Source of the DNA: CAYWRZ01 sp964460845
GTDB taxonomy: Bacteria; Bacteroidota; Bacteroidia; Flavobacteriales_D; UBA2798
Length of the DNA stretch: 64,000 nucleotides
NCBI GenBank assembly: GCA_964460845.1
Contig: CAYWRZ010000002.1
Location: forward strand, 1-64,000
Direction: 5' to 3'
Part shown: in pieces, positions 8,019 to 16,834 of the stretch
Position numbering within the stretch: position 1 is the stretch's first letter
Layout: every line of letters begins with the position of its first letter
Program-made: the position numbers and the translations under genes
Notes under the pieces: generated by a model
Database searches by the model: none
What the model saw: only the letters and a program-made list of their open reading frames with translations
What the model was told of the DNA's origin: nothing

Positions 8019-9533
8019 TTAAAAAGCTTTTATCCGACTGCCTGCTTGCGTATAAACAGCTTCCAGTGCAAGCCGCGCATTCTCCATATATCCTCTCATA
8101 TACTGATCTTCCTTGATAAAGGGTACGGTTTTGCGAAGCAGGCGTACAACTTCCTGCAAGCGGGGAGAGGTAAGCGCAGGTTCCCTGAATTCTATAGCCT
8201 GTGCCGCATTCAGCAGCTCGATACCCAGTATTTTTTCTAAGTTTTCGACCACCCTAAATGCTTTGACGGCTCCGTTGGCACCCATGCTGACATGATCTTC
8301 CTGCCCGTTTGAGGAGTCGATTGTATCGATCGAGGAAGGTGTACACAGTTGCTTGTTTTGGCTCACGATAGAAGCGGCGGTGTACTGCGGTATCATAAAT
8401 CCTGAATTTAAGCCGGGATTAGCCACCAAAAAAGGAGGCAGCGCTCTTTGCCCCGAAATGAGCTTGTAAATACGTCGTTCGGAGATGCTGCCCAGCTCGG
8501 CCACAGCTATACATACCATATCGAATACCAATGCCAGCGGCTGCCCGTGAAAGTTACCGGCCGAAATGATCCGATCTTCGTCAGGGAAAATCGTTGGATT
8601 GTCGGTCACCGAATTGAGTTCTGTTTCGATCACACCTGCGGCATAACGCAGTGTATCTTTCGAAGCGCCGTGTACCTGCGGAATACAACGGAAAGAATAA
8701 GGATCCTGTACATGCGTTTTGTGACGCCCAATCAGCTCACTGCCCTCCAGAAGGGTAAGAATATTGGAAGCGGTAATGGCCTGTCCGCTGTGCGGACGTA
8801 TAGTCTGAATGGCCGGATGAAAAGGCTCTGATCGGCCGTCGAAGGCATCTAAGGACAAAGCGCCCACAATGTCGGCACAGGTGCTCAGGCGCTGCATGCG
8901 CAGCATGATCCAGGTGCCGTAAGCACTCATAAATTGGGTGCCATTGAGCAAAGCCAATCCTTCTTTGGCTTGTAATTTCAGCGCATTCCAGCCCAGTTCA
9001 CGAAGCAGTAATGTGCTGTCGTAACGCTGTCCGCGGTAGCGAACCTCGCCTAATCCGATAAGCGGCAGCGAAAGATGCGCTAAGGGAGCCAAATCGCCCG
9101 AAGCCCCCAAAGAACCTTGCTGATACACCACCGGCAGAACATCGTGGTTGTAAAAATCGACGAGCCGTTGCACGGTTTCTAAAGCCACACCCGAATGTCC
9201 GAGCGCAAGCCCCTGAATTTTGAGCAGCAGCATCAGCTTTACAATTTCGGCAGGTACCTCTTCGCCCATTCCACAGGCGTGCGATTTCACCAGGTTTTCC
9301 TGCAACTGCGAAAGTTCAGATGCAGCAATACTTTTGTCGTACAAGGACCCGAAACCCGTGTTGATTCCATAGATTGGCGTATCGGACGAAGCGATTTTTC
9401 GGTGCAGGTAGGCATAACATTTTTCAATACGTGTCCGGGCCTCGTCACTAAGTGCCAATTTGCTGCCCGAACGGATAATATCTTCGATCTTCGTCAGCGA
9501 AAGGTGTTCCGGTGAAATAAGATGCGTGCTCAT
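8019..9533 (-). CDS. hutH: Histidine ammonia-lyase
   Basis: Converts L-histidine to trans-urocanate and ammonia, the first step of histidine degradation, in the cytosol. The 504 residues match the usual length. Tyr55 in YGINTGFG and the Ala144-Ser145-Gly146 triad in GSLGASGDLAPLAHL, which cyclises to the MIO cofactor, are intact, as is the NGTQFMSAYG segment. Its ATG overlaps the hisS stop codon (ATGA, 9530-9533), so the two are translationally coupled. No hutU, hutI or hutG is next to it, so the rest of the pathway must be elsewhere if present. The aromatic lyase family also includes phenylalanine and tyrosine enzymes; histidine is favoured by overall sequence but is not proven. Confidence 0.9.
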   Translation of the reverse strand: MSTHLISPEHLSLTKIEDIIRSGSKLALSDEARTRIEKCYAYLHRKIASSDTPIYGINTGFGSLYDKSIAASELSQLQENLVKSHACGMGEEVPAEIVKLMLLLKIQGLALGHSGVALETVQRLVDFYNHDVLPVVYQQGSLGASGDLAPLAHLSLPLIGLGEVRYRGQRYDSTLLLRELGWNALKLQAKEGLALLNGTQFMSAYGTWIMLRMQRLSTCADIVGALSLDAFDGRSEPFHPAIQTIRPHSGQAITASNILTLLEGSELIGRHKTHVQDPYSFRCIPQVHGASKDTLRYAAGVIETELNSVTDNPTIFPDEDRIISAGNFHGQPLALVFDMVCIAVAELGSISERRIYKLISGQRALPPFLVANPGLNSGFMIPQYTAASIVSQNKQLCTPSSIDTIDSSNGQEDHVSMGANGAVKAFRVVENLEKILGIELLNAAQAIEFREPALTSPRLQEVVRLLRKTVPFIKEDQYMRGYMENARLALEAVYTQAGSRIKAF

Positions 9534-10906
9534 AAAGCGGCGAGTTTTTCGATTAATTCGGCCGGAGTAAGCTCCGTTTGTTCTCCTTTCTGCATATTTT
9601 TCAGCAGCAGCGTGCCTTTTTCCAGCTCGGCCGAGCCGATGAGCGCAACGAAAGGAATTTTTTTATCGTCGGCATATTTAAGTTGCCGGGCCATTTTCAC
9701 CGTGTCGGGATACAATTCGGCATTGATATTGGCAGCCCTTAGCTGGCGGAGCAACTGCATACAATACGCGGCTTCTTTTTCTCCGAAATTAACAAAAAGC
9801 AGCGTAGTGCTGTCGTCTGAAAAAGCGGGGAAAAGTTCAAGTTCGGTCATCACGTCGTAAATGCGATCGGCGCCAAAGGAAATGCCTACGCCCGACATAT
9901 CGGGCAGCCCGAAAATTCCGGTCAGATCGTCGTAGCGTCCACCACCGGTAATGCTGCTACGCAGGTTGCCTTCGGCTGCTTTTACTTCGAAAATGGCGCC
10001 GGTATAGTAATTGAGTCCGCGTGCCAGCGTAAGATCCAGTTCTATTTCGGACGATTTCAGGCTGAACAAACGCATTTGGTCCAGCATAAAACGAAGTTCT
10101 TCCACACCTTTAAGTCCTTCGGCCGAAGCGGAAAGCCACTCGCCGAGCAGGGTTATTTTTTCTTCGTTGCTGCCGCGCAGCGAGAGTAGTGGACGCAATT
10201 TCCCGATAGCGTCTTCGCTCACCGATTTGCGGCGCAGCTCTTCGATTACGGCCTCTTCCCCGATTTTATCGAGCTTGTCGATGGCTACGGTAATGTCGGT
10301 CAGCTTATCGGCTTCGCCAGTGATTTCGGCGATTCCGCTCAGCACTTTCCGGTTGTTGATTTTGAGAATGACCCGTATGCCGAGTTCGGCGAACACTTCA
10401 TCTATCAACTGGATCAGCTCCAGTTCGTTCAGCAGCGAGTTGCTCCCAATCATGTCGGCATCGCACTGGTAAAATTCGCGGTAACGTCCTTTTTGTGGCC
10501 TATCGGCGCGCCATACCGGCTGAATCTGGTAGCGTTTAAACGGGAAGCTCAGCTCGTTACGGTGTTGTACGACAAATCGGGCAAAAGGCACTGTCAGGTC
10601 GTAACGAAGGGCTTTTTCGCAGAGCTTGAAGGTGAGCGGACCTAATTTTTCTTCTTGAAGTTCTTCGGCCGGAATACCTTCAAGGAAATTGCCTGAATTG
10701 AGAATTTTGAAAATAAGCCGATCGCCTTCTTCTCCATATTTACCCATAAGCGTGCGCATATTTTCCATCGCAGGCGTTTCGATAGGCATAAAGCCAAAAC
10801 GTCTGAAATGCTTGCGGATAACGTCAAAAATATAGTTTCGACGCAACATTTCGGTAGGGCCGAAATCGCGGGTTCCTTTCGGTATGGAAGGTTTCTGATT
10901 GCTCAT
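9530..10906 (-). CDS. hisS: Histidyl-tRNA synthetase
   Basis: Charges tRNA-His with histidine. A longer frame begins at 10960, but MSNQKPSIPKGTRDFGP at 10906 is the conserved N-terminus, giving 458 residues. Class II motifs are visible: RYDLTVPFARFV, the histidine-binding GGGRYDDL, and the motif 3 region VGISFGADRIYDVM. The C-terminal anticodon-binding domain follows (ALIGSAELEKGTLLLKNM). It is the first gene of a two-gene unit with hutH and is divergent from the cyclase gene across 90 bases. Confidence 0.96.
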   Translation of the reverse strand: MSNQKPSIPKGTRDFGPTEMLRRNYIFDVIRKHFRRFGFMPIETPAMENMRTLMGKYGEEGDRLIFKILNSGNFLEGIPAEELQEEKLGPLTFKLCEKALRYDLTVPFARFVVQHRNELSFPFKRYQIQPVWRADRPQKGRYREFYQCDADMIGSNSLLNELELIQLIDEVFAELGIRVILKINNRKVLSGIAEITGEADKLTDITVAIDKLDKIGEEAVIEELRRKSVSEDAIGKLRPLLSLRGSNEEKITLLGEWLSASAEGLKGVEELRFMLDQMRLFSLKSSEIELDLTLARGLNYYTGAIFEVKAAEGNLRSSITGGGRYDDLTGIFGLPDMSGVGISFGADRIYDVMTELELFPAFSDDSTTLLFVNFGEKEAAYCMQLLRQLRAANINAELYPDTVKMARQLKYADDKKIPFVALIGSAELEKGTLLLKNMQKGEQTELTPAELIEKLAAL

Positions 10907-10996
10907 GGTAATGATGTTCTGCTTTGCGAAATTAACAAATCCCCGGCTGTTTGTGGGCATTGATTTTTTTGGTTACTTCGTTGTGACTTCGATCCT

Positions 10997-12676
10997 ATGT
11001 CTAAAACAACTCTGCTTCTGGTTACGGATAACCGGGTTCGACAGGAGGCGCTTGAGCGTATTCTGCAACCCTTGCACTTCAGTTTGTTGTGCGTACACAG
11101 CGCCGAAAAGGCCCTGGATGTGTTCCGTTATACCGGAGTGTCGGTGGTGCTTATAGACCAAGAGCTGCCAGGGGCAGGATTTCACGATTTTATGACCCGC
11201 CTGCGTAAGGATCCCAGGGCCGAAGATACCCATGTCATTCAGGTGCTGCCGAAGCAATACAGTTCTGCAAAAATTGTGGAAAGTTATCGTTTTGGAGCGG
11301 TCGATTATATCGGTCAGCCCTTTATCCCCGAGATGATACGCTCGATGGTGAAGGTTTTTGTAAGGCTTTACGAGAAAAAGAAGCGTATTCGTAAGCTCTT
11401 GCTGAATATTTTGCCACGCGAGGTGATGGAAGAGCTGGAGTTGAAAAAGAAAGTCAAGCCCAAACGTTTTGCCTCTGCTACCGTTCTTTTTACCGATTTT
11501 GTGGCCTTTACATTGCGTACAAAGGAAATGTCGCCCGTAGAGCTGGTCAACGAACTGGACTGGTATTTTGCCCATTTTGACCGTATTATTTCCCGTTATT
11601 ACCTGGAGAAAATAAAAACCATCGGCGATGCGTATATGTGCGTATCGGGCGTACCCGAAAAACGTGCTGAAAACCCTTTGCTGGCGGTATTGTCGGCTTT
11701 TGAGATCGCTTCTTTGATGGAGCGGGTATCGCGGCGCAGACGCAGTGTGGGGCGTCCTGCATGGGATCTGAGAATAGGGCTTCATACCGGGCAGTTGGTG
11801 GCGGGTGTGATAGGCAAAAGTAAGTTCGCTTACGATATCTGGGGCGATACCGTCAATACGGCTAATCGGATTTGCGCGGCCTGTGAGCCGGGGCGGGTTA
11901 ACATATCGGCCTCTACTTACGAAAAGATAAAAGAATACTTTGAATGTAGCTATCGTGGTCCGGTCGAGGTCAAGCATCTTGGCAGCTTGGGTATGTATTA
12001 TGTGCACGGCTTGAAACCCGAATATTCCACAGGCGGAAAAGGGCGACGACCCAATAAGGAAATGTTGCAGGCTGCAGGGCTTATTTCCGTGCAATATGAA
12101 TCACTAAAAACGCATATTCTTTCCATGCTTCAGCAACAGCTTCCCGATAATTTATATTATCACGGCACGCATCATACCGAGTCGGTGCTAGAAGCGGTGC
12201 GGCTGATAGGTCGGAAAGAAGGAATTAGCGAAGAGGATCAACTGCTTTTGGATACGGCTGCTCTACTGCACGACTGCGGGTATCTTTATACCTATCACCA
12301 TAACGAAGAGTTAGCTGTAAAAATGGCGCGTAAAATACTACCTGATTTTGGTTATACACCGAGTCAGATAAAAACGGTAGGCAGCATTATTCGTACTACC
12401 AAGTTGCGTTCCATCCCACGTACCCGTTTGCAAAAAATTATGAACGATGCGGATTATGATTATCTCGGTCGGAAAGATTATCCGGAAATTGCCGAGACCC
12501 TGTATCGTGAAATGCAGGGGCAGGGGGAAACGATGAGTCGTGCCGAATGGATCACCGTACAAATTACTTTTCTTGAAAAACATCGTTATTATACTGACTT
12601 TGCTATCAAAACAAGGCAAGCAGGGAAAGAAACGCATCTCAGACGTTTGCGAAAGCAGCAATTGAGTGAAGTTTAA
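10997..12676 (+). CDS. Receiver-like / class III nucleotide cyclase / HD-domain fusion
   Basis: A 559-residue three-domain protein with no membrane segment. Residues 1-120 are a receiver domain that keeps Asp54 (LIDQELPG) but has Gln107 where the invariant Lys belongs (YIGQPF), lacks the usual Thr/Ser before it and has only one of the acidic pair (Asp11), so phosphorylation is doubtful. Residues about 155-340 are a class III cyclase with metal-binding Asp167 and Asp211, specificity residues Lys207 and Asp280 that indicate ATP, and transition-state Asn287 and Arg291. All are present, so cAMP synthesis is predicted. Residues about 370-530 are an HD phosphohydrolase-like domain with His392/His393, His425-Asp426, His434/His435 and Asp484. 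The HD substrate is unknown. The gene stands alone, divergent from hisS. Confidence 0.85.
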   Translation: MSKTTLLLVTDNRVRQEALERILQPLHFSLLCVHSAEKALDVFRYTGVSVVLIDQELPGAGFHDFMTRLRKDPRAEDTHVIQVLPKQYSSAKIVESYRFGAVDYIGQPFIPEMIRSMVKVFVRLYEKKKRIRKLLLNILPREVMEELELKKKVKPKRFASATVLFTDFVAFTLRTKEMSPVELVNELDWYFAHFDRIISRYYLEKIKTIGDAYMCVSGVPEKRAENPLLAVLSAFEIASLMERVSRRRRSVGRPAWDLRIGLHTGQLVAGVIGKSKFAYDIWGDTVNTANRICAACEPGRVNISASTYEKIKEYFECSYRGPVEVKHLGSLGMYYVHGLKPEYSTGGKGRRPNKEMLQAAGLISVQYESLKTHILSMLQQQLPDNLYYHGTHHTESVLEAVRLIGRKEGISEEDQLLLDTAALLHDCGYLYTYHHNEELAVKMARKILPDFGYTPSQIKTVGSIIRTTKLRSIPRTRLQKIMNDADYDYLGRKDYPEIAETLYREMQGQGETMSRAEWITVQITFLEKHRYYTDFAIKTRQAGKETHLRRLRKQQLSEV

Positions 12677-12702
12677 GAATACGTCATTTTGGTATTCTTT
12701 AA
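12675..12702 (+). terminator. Weak terminator-like hairpin after the cyclase gene
   Basis: AAGAATAC (12675-12682) pairs with GTATTCTT (12692-12699) over a 9-base loop with only a short T run. It overlaps the stop codon region. Possible but weak. Confidence 0.4.
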
Positions 12703-12826
12703 AAAACTACCAGTCAGTGTTTTATTAAAATTGCGGAAGAAAAAAACGTCTTTTTTCGATTAATAGTTGGCGTATAATTGGCTGTGAAAGCCTTTTTTAG
12801 GGATATGTACACCTGATTGGATGATC

Positions 12827-12834
12827 TATTTTTG
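12827..12834 (+). promoter_or_regulatory. -7 box of the coiled-coil gene
   Basis: TATTTTTG matches TAnnTTTG. It lies 31 bases before the ATG at 12866 and inside a longer frame that opens at 12821, which argues for the later start. No good TTTG partner is seen upstream. Confidence 0.45.
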
Positions 12835-12865
12835 CAGAGGGAAGAACCATCTTTCTGCTGTCTTG

Positions 12866-14023
12866 ATGAACGATTTGGTGAAATGGATATCGGAGATCTA
12901 TCCGCAGGTAGCTTCTACGCTGTTGACAATGGCAGTGACCGCTTTTCTTACGCTTACTATCTCAACACTCTTTAATAGATTAAAAAAGCTGGAAACGAGT
13001 CATGTATTGATACCTGACCTTGCGGAGAATATGAAAGAACTCCAAAAAGGACACTTCGTGATTCCGGATATGACAGAAAGGATGAAGGAGCTTCAAAAGG
13101 GCCATGAAGTTATTCTGAAGCTGACGGAAAAGATAGAGAAGCTTCAAAAGGATTCTGTAGCCATTCCGGATATGACGGAAAAGGTGAAGGAACTCCAAAA
13201 AGAGGTGGTGGTAATTCCGGAACTCACGGAAAAAACGCACACGCTTCAGACCGGTTATGCGATGCTATCAGAACTCAATGAAAGAACCAAAGAGCTGTTG
13301 GAAAGGATGCGTAAAGTGGAGGCACAGTGTACATTGATTCCCGAGCTTTCAGAAAGGATGCGCAGGGTAGAGATACGAAGTACACTAATTCCGGTGATTG
13401 TACATAAAGTGGGATGCCTGAAAATGGCCGTAGAAAAGTCAAATTGGAGAATGGAGCAGTTGCAAAGAATCGTAAAGGGACTGGAGTTTTTCGCTATAAG
13501 AATGGAAGAAAAAATGGACGGGTTTGAAAAGAGAATTGATGGGATAGAACAGACTTTATTGTTGCATACGGATAGGCTTTATCGTTTGGAAGGAACTTTG
13601 GAGAAGTTGCTGATCTACATGAAGAATAAAAATCCGAAAATGGACGTAGCTGCTTTTATTGCTAAAAGTCCGCTGCAGCTTTCCGCATTAGGTTGGGATA
13701 TATTGGAAAAAACAGGTGGTAAAAAAATAATCGATGACAATTTCACCGAACTTTTCAGACTACTTGATTCCCAACGCGACAAATTCAGATCTCCGCTTGA
13801 TCTTCAGCACCATGCGACTCGACTCATCCTCGAACTGATAGATACTGAAATGTGTGTGCCGCTCAGAGACTATGTGTATTACAATCCGATCTATGTAACC
13901 GATAATGGAGAGAAGCTATTGATTGATCTGGTTTCCTGTGCCGATATTATGGGGATATATCTTCGCAACAAATACAGTGAAAATCTTTCACCCCGGTTGG
14001 GAATAGAATGGCTGGGAAAGTAA
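12866..14023 (+). CDS. Membrane-anchored coiled-coil protein with 17-residue repeats
   Basis: No family is recognised with confidence. From the ATG at 12866 it has 385 residues. One hydrophobic segment lies at about 15-35 (ASTLLTMAVTAFLTLTISTL). About eight near-tandem 17-residue repeats of the form VIPDMTERMKELQKGHE follow to about 180, becoming degenerate; the Ile-Pro pair recurs at each junction. A second heptad-rich region spans about 190-260. The C-terminal 110 residues look globular (SPLQLSALGWDILEKTGG ... DIMGIYLRNKY) and resemble, from memory, a domain at the ends of other uncharacterised bacterial proteins. With Lys/Arg just after the membrane segment, the bulk is probably cytoplasmic. 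It stands alone, convergent with the DUF3298 gene. Confidence 0.75.
   Translation: MNDLVKWISEIYPQVASTLLTMAVTAFLTLTISTLFNRLKKLETSHVLIPDLAENMKELQKGHFVIPDMTERMKELQKGHEVILKLTEKIEKLQKDSVAIPDMTEKVKELQKEVVVIPELTEKTHTLQTGYAMLSELNERTKELLERMRKVEAQCTLIPELSERMRRVEIRSTLIPVIVHKVGCLKMAVEKSNWRMEQLQRIVKGLEFFAIRMEEKMDGFEKRIDGIEQTLLLHTDRLYRLEGTLEKLLIYMKNKNPKMDVAAFIAKSPLQLSALGWDILEKTGGKKIIDDNFTELFRLLDSQRDKFRSPLDLQHHATRLILELIDTEMCVPLRDYVYYNPIYVTDNGEKLLIDLVSCADIMGIYLRNKYSENLSPRLGIEWLGK
12990..13410 (+). repeat. In-frame tandem repeats of about 51 bases
   Basis: Repeats within the coiled-coil gene encode units such as VIPDMTERMKELQKGHE and AIPDMTEKVKELQKEVV. The DNA copies (for example attccggatatgacggaaa and gaacttccaaaaag-like segments) are similar but not identical, so the array is old. 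Boundaries are approximate. Confidence 0.65.
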
Positions 14024-14117
14024 GCGTACACCCCCAAGAAAATAAAGCACAGCACCACGGCAGGAGAAATGGACAGGGAAGATTTGTACTTGAGTGAGGA
14101 GAACAGCAAATGGCGGA

Positions 14118-14999
14118 TTAATGCGCGGTAAGGGCATTGTCTCTGTCCGGTAAAAAGCTGTTCAGAATATCAGGTTGAAGAATCGATTTGATTTTTTCGT
14201 AGGGAATAAGCAGCTCGGTCGGGCCATAAGCATAAGCAGCAATCTCGTAAGAATTAAAAAAGAACAGTAGTCCTTTGGGGGTAAGTTGGAAATTCCGGTT
14301 CAGACTGAACTTACCGTCGATAAAGAGAAAACCCTCGGCATCAAGATTTACGGTTTTATCCAGTTCCTTGTCCTGCCTGAAAATTTCTTCTGCTATCTGT
14401 TCCAGCGCCAGGGTGTCTGTTACGACTTCTTTCAGCGATAAACGATCCGGCCGGGTCAATTCGTAGCTCGAAAGCTGGGTAAAGCTGTTGGGATGCGCAC
14501 CTCCGGTGAAAACATCCGCATTTGTGCGCAGCGATAGAAACGAACCGGCCAAAAGCTCTGCATGCGAAGTTAGCTCGAATGTCCAACCGGGTTCGTCCCG
14601 ATAACGTTGGTGGATATTCACGTAATACTGCATCAATTCGTTTACAGCAACCTCCAGCGAGTTGGCTTTTAAACCTTTATCCGAGTCCAGTAATAGCAAA
14701 ATAAGCGCCGCCTCGAGTTCCCGATTCAGGTAAGCGGCAATAGCCTCATCGCCCGAAAATACCGGATAATGAAGTTTTATCGAAAGGCAGTGATCCTGAC
14801 TTTTTTCGCAATTACCTGAATAATAAGTCGTATCGAAAATCTCCCAGGTTACAAGCGGAGGGTTCTCTTTTGAGAGGGTATCTTCTGCCAGAACTGCATT
14901 ATTATTCCCCTGTACGGAAGGCTGACAGGAAGAAAATCCTATCACTATAAAACAACCGAATATCAATAAAAAAACGCCGATTGATGTTGAATTACGCAT
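14118..14999 (-). CDS. DUF3298 (RsiV-like) lipoprotein
   Basis: A 293-residue predicted lipoprotein: hydrophobic N-terminus and a Gly-Phe-Ser-Ser-Cys lipobox with Cys25. The C-terminal region has the DUF3298 features NADVFTGGAHPN, the SLKEVVTD segment and YEIAAYAYGPTELLIPY, seen also at the C-terminus of the lysozyme-sensing anti-sigma factor RsiV. This protein has no membrane-spanning anti-sigma part, so a sensor role is not implied; a periplasmic binding function is a guess. It starts 30 bases after the acyl-CoA dehydrogenase gene on the same strand, so it may be the last gene of the fad operon. Confidence 0.8.
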   Translation of the reverse strand: MRNSTSIGVFLLIFGCFIVIGFSSCQPSVQGNNNAVLAEDTLSKENPPLVTWEIFDTTYYSGNCEKSQDHCLSIKLHYPVFSGDEAIAAYLNRELEAALILLLLDSDKGLKANSLEVAVNELMQYYVNIHQRYRDEPGWTFELTSHAELLAGSFLSLRTNADVFTGGAHPNSFTQLSSYELTRPDRLSLKEVVTDTLALEQIAEEIFRQDKELDKTVNLDAEGFLFIDGKFSLNRNFQLTPKGLLFFFNSYEIAAYAYGPTELLIPYEKIKSILQPDILNSFLPDRDNALTAH

Positions 15000-15029
15000 A
15001 GTATAATGGGGCTAAGAATGAATAGCGTA

Positions 15030-16808
15030 TTAAAAACAATAACTGTCTGCTGCAATCAATGCTGAAGCTACGTTTCTACGTGCTTCTTTTGCATTGAAAG
15101 GTTCCGTTTTGGTGAATCTACGGAGTCCCATCAGCATCATTCGCTGTTCGTCGCCCTCGGCAAAAGCAAGCACGGCCTCTTTTCCGGCTTTGTGAATACG
15201 ATCGGCGGCATCGTGCAAAAAGGTACGGGCTATGTCGAGGTACAGCGATTTTTCCTGTATATCTTCACGATCGTTGATTTTCTCGGCACGCAGCAATACA
15301 CTTTCAGCCAAATACGTATCGATTACCATGTCGGCAATATTCAACATAATTTCCTGCTCTTTCGCCAATTGGGTCGTGAGTTTTTGCGCCGCTGCCCCGG
15401 CTGTCATCAGTACCGCTTTCTTAAAGTTTTGCAGGTATTTTTTCTCTTTTGCAAAAGGCCTGTCTTCTTCCGATCCAAAATCGGGTATGGAAGTAAGTTC
15501 CTGCGCCACTTTCATTGCCGGTCCCATCAGATCAAGCTCGCCTTTCATCGCTTTTTTCAATAGCATTTCGACGATCAGCATACGGTTAATCTCGTTGGTG
15601 CCTTCGAAAATTCGGTTGATGCGCGAATCCCGATAAGCCCGATCCATAGGTGCCTCGGCCGAATAGCCCATGCCTCCGTATATCTGAACGCCTTCGTCCA
15701 CGATATAATCCAGCGCTTCGGAACCGGCTACTTTGAGAATGGCCGCTTCGGCAGCAAATTGTTCTACGCCTTTAAGCACTGCTTTCTCTTTGTCCATTCC
15801 TGAAGCTTCGAGCGCAGAAATAGCTTCTTCGATATTCTGTGAGCAGCGGTAGGTCGCACTTTCGACGGCAAAAGCACGAATAGCCTGTTCGCCGAGCTTA
15901 TGCCGGATAGCGCCGTATTTGGCAATCGGCCTACCGAATTGTTGCCTTTCGTTGGCGTATTTTACTGAATGAGAAATTACCTGTTTGGAAGCGCCCAGGG
16001 CTGCTCCGGCTAATTTGATACGACCGATGTTCAGAATGTTAAGTGCAATCTTAAAGCCGTTTTTCCTTTCGGAAAGCAAATTTTCGACGGGTACTTTTAC
16101 GTTATTGAAAAAGATCTGACGGGTAGAAGATCCTTTGATGCCCATCTTTTTTTCTTCGGGATTGAGGCTGATGCCTTCGTATCCGCGTTCTACGATGAAA
16201 GCACTCAGGTAATCGTCTTCGTCAATTTTTGCAAACACGGTATATACATCGGCAAATCCGCCGTTGGTGATCCACATTTTTTGCCCGTTGAGCAGGTAAT
16301 GTTTTCCGTCTTCGCTCAATATGGCCCTGGTTTTTCCTGAATTGGCATCCGATCCCGCATCGGGTTCGGTAAGGCAATATGCAGCTTTCCACTCGCCCGA
16401 GGCCAGCTTCGGAATGTATTTTTCTTTTTGGGCTTTGTTGCCGTAGTAGAGTATAGGCAGGGTTCCGATACCGACGTGTGCAGCCAACGCCACGGCAAAT
16501 GAATTACCGGCTCCGGTAATTTCGGTGGTAAGCATACCGGTCACGAAATCTTTTCCGAATCCGCCGTATTCTTCAGGAATGGTGATGCCCAACAAGCCCA
16601 GCTCGGCCGCTTTATCGAGCAGCGAAACCATCAGTCCTTCTTCCATTTGATCAAGGCGCTCTACATTAGGAAATACTTCCTGCTCCAGAAAATCGCGACA
16701 GGTTTGTGCGATCATACGTTGTTCTTCGTTCCACTCTTCGGGAATAAATACGACATTTGCAGGTGTTTCTCGGATAAGAAATTCTCCGCCTTTTATTGCT
16801 TGACTCAT
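15030..16808 (-). CDS. fadE: Acyl-CoA dehydrogenase
   Basis: An FAD enzyme that introduces the 2,3-double bond into acyl-CoA, the first step of beta-oxidation. Its 592 residues make it longer than classical 380-residue enzymes and like the long FadE form of Bacillus fadNAE operons, with an extra C-terminal helical region. Visible motifs: CLTEPDAGSDANSG, KMWITNGGFADVY, the RQQFGRPIAKYGAI segment, and EGVQIYGGMGYSAEAPMDR followed by DSRINRIFEGTNEINR, which includes the catalytic base region. Third gene after fadN and fadA, with gaps of about 25 bases. Confidence 0.93.
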   Translation of the reverse strand: MSQAIKGGEFLIRETPANVVFIPEEWNEEQRMIAQTCRDFLEQEVFPNVERLDQMEEGLMVSLLDKAAELGLLGITIPEEYGGFGKDFVTGMLTTEITGAGNSFAVALAAHVGIGTLPILYYGNKAQKEKYIPKLASGEWKAAYCLTEPDAGSDANSGKTRAILSEDGKHYLLNGQKMWITNGGFADVYTVFAKIDEDDYLSAFIVERGYEGISLNPEEKKMGIKGSSTRQIFFNNVKVPVENLLSERKNGFKIALNILNIGRIKLAGAALGASKQVISHSVKYANERQQFGRPIAKYGAIRHKLGEQAIRAFAVESATYRCSQNIEEAISALEASGMDKEKAVLKGVEQFAAEAAILKVAGSEALDYIVDEGVQIYGGMGYSAEAPMDRAYRDSRINRIFEGTNEINRMLIVEMLLKKAMKGELDLMGPAMKVAQELTSIPDFGSEEDRPFAKEKKYLQNFKKAVLMTAGAAAQKLTTQLAKEQEIMLNIADMVIDTYLAESVLLRAEKINDREDIQEKSLYLDIARTFLHDAADRIHKAGKEAVLAFAEGDEQRMMLMGLRRFTKTEPFNAKEARRNVASALIAADSYCF

Positions 16809-16834
16809 ATCGCTTTAAATTAGATAATTCGGAT

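Noticed and set aside
10973..12094. Long minus-strand frame of 373 codons
   Set aside because: It lies opposite the receiver-cyclase gene, whose catalytic motifs are all intact. The antisense product has no recognisable domain.
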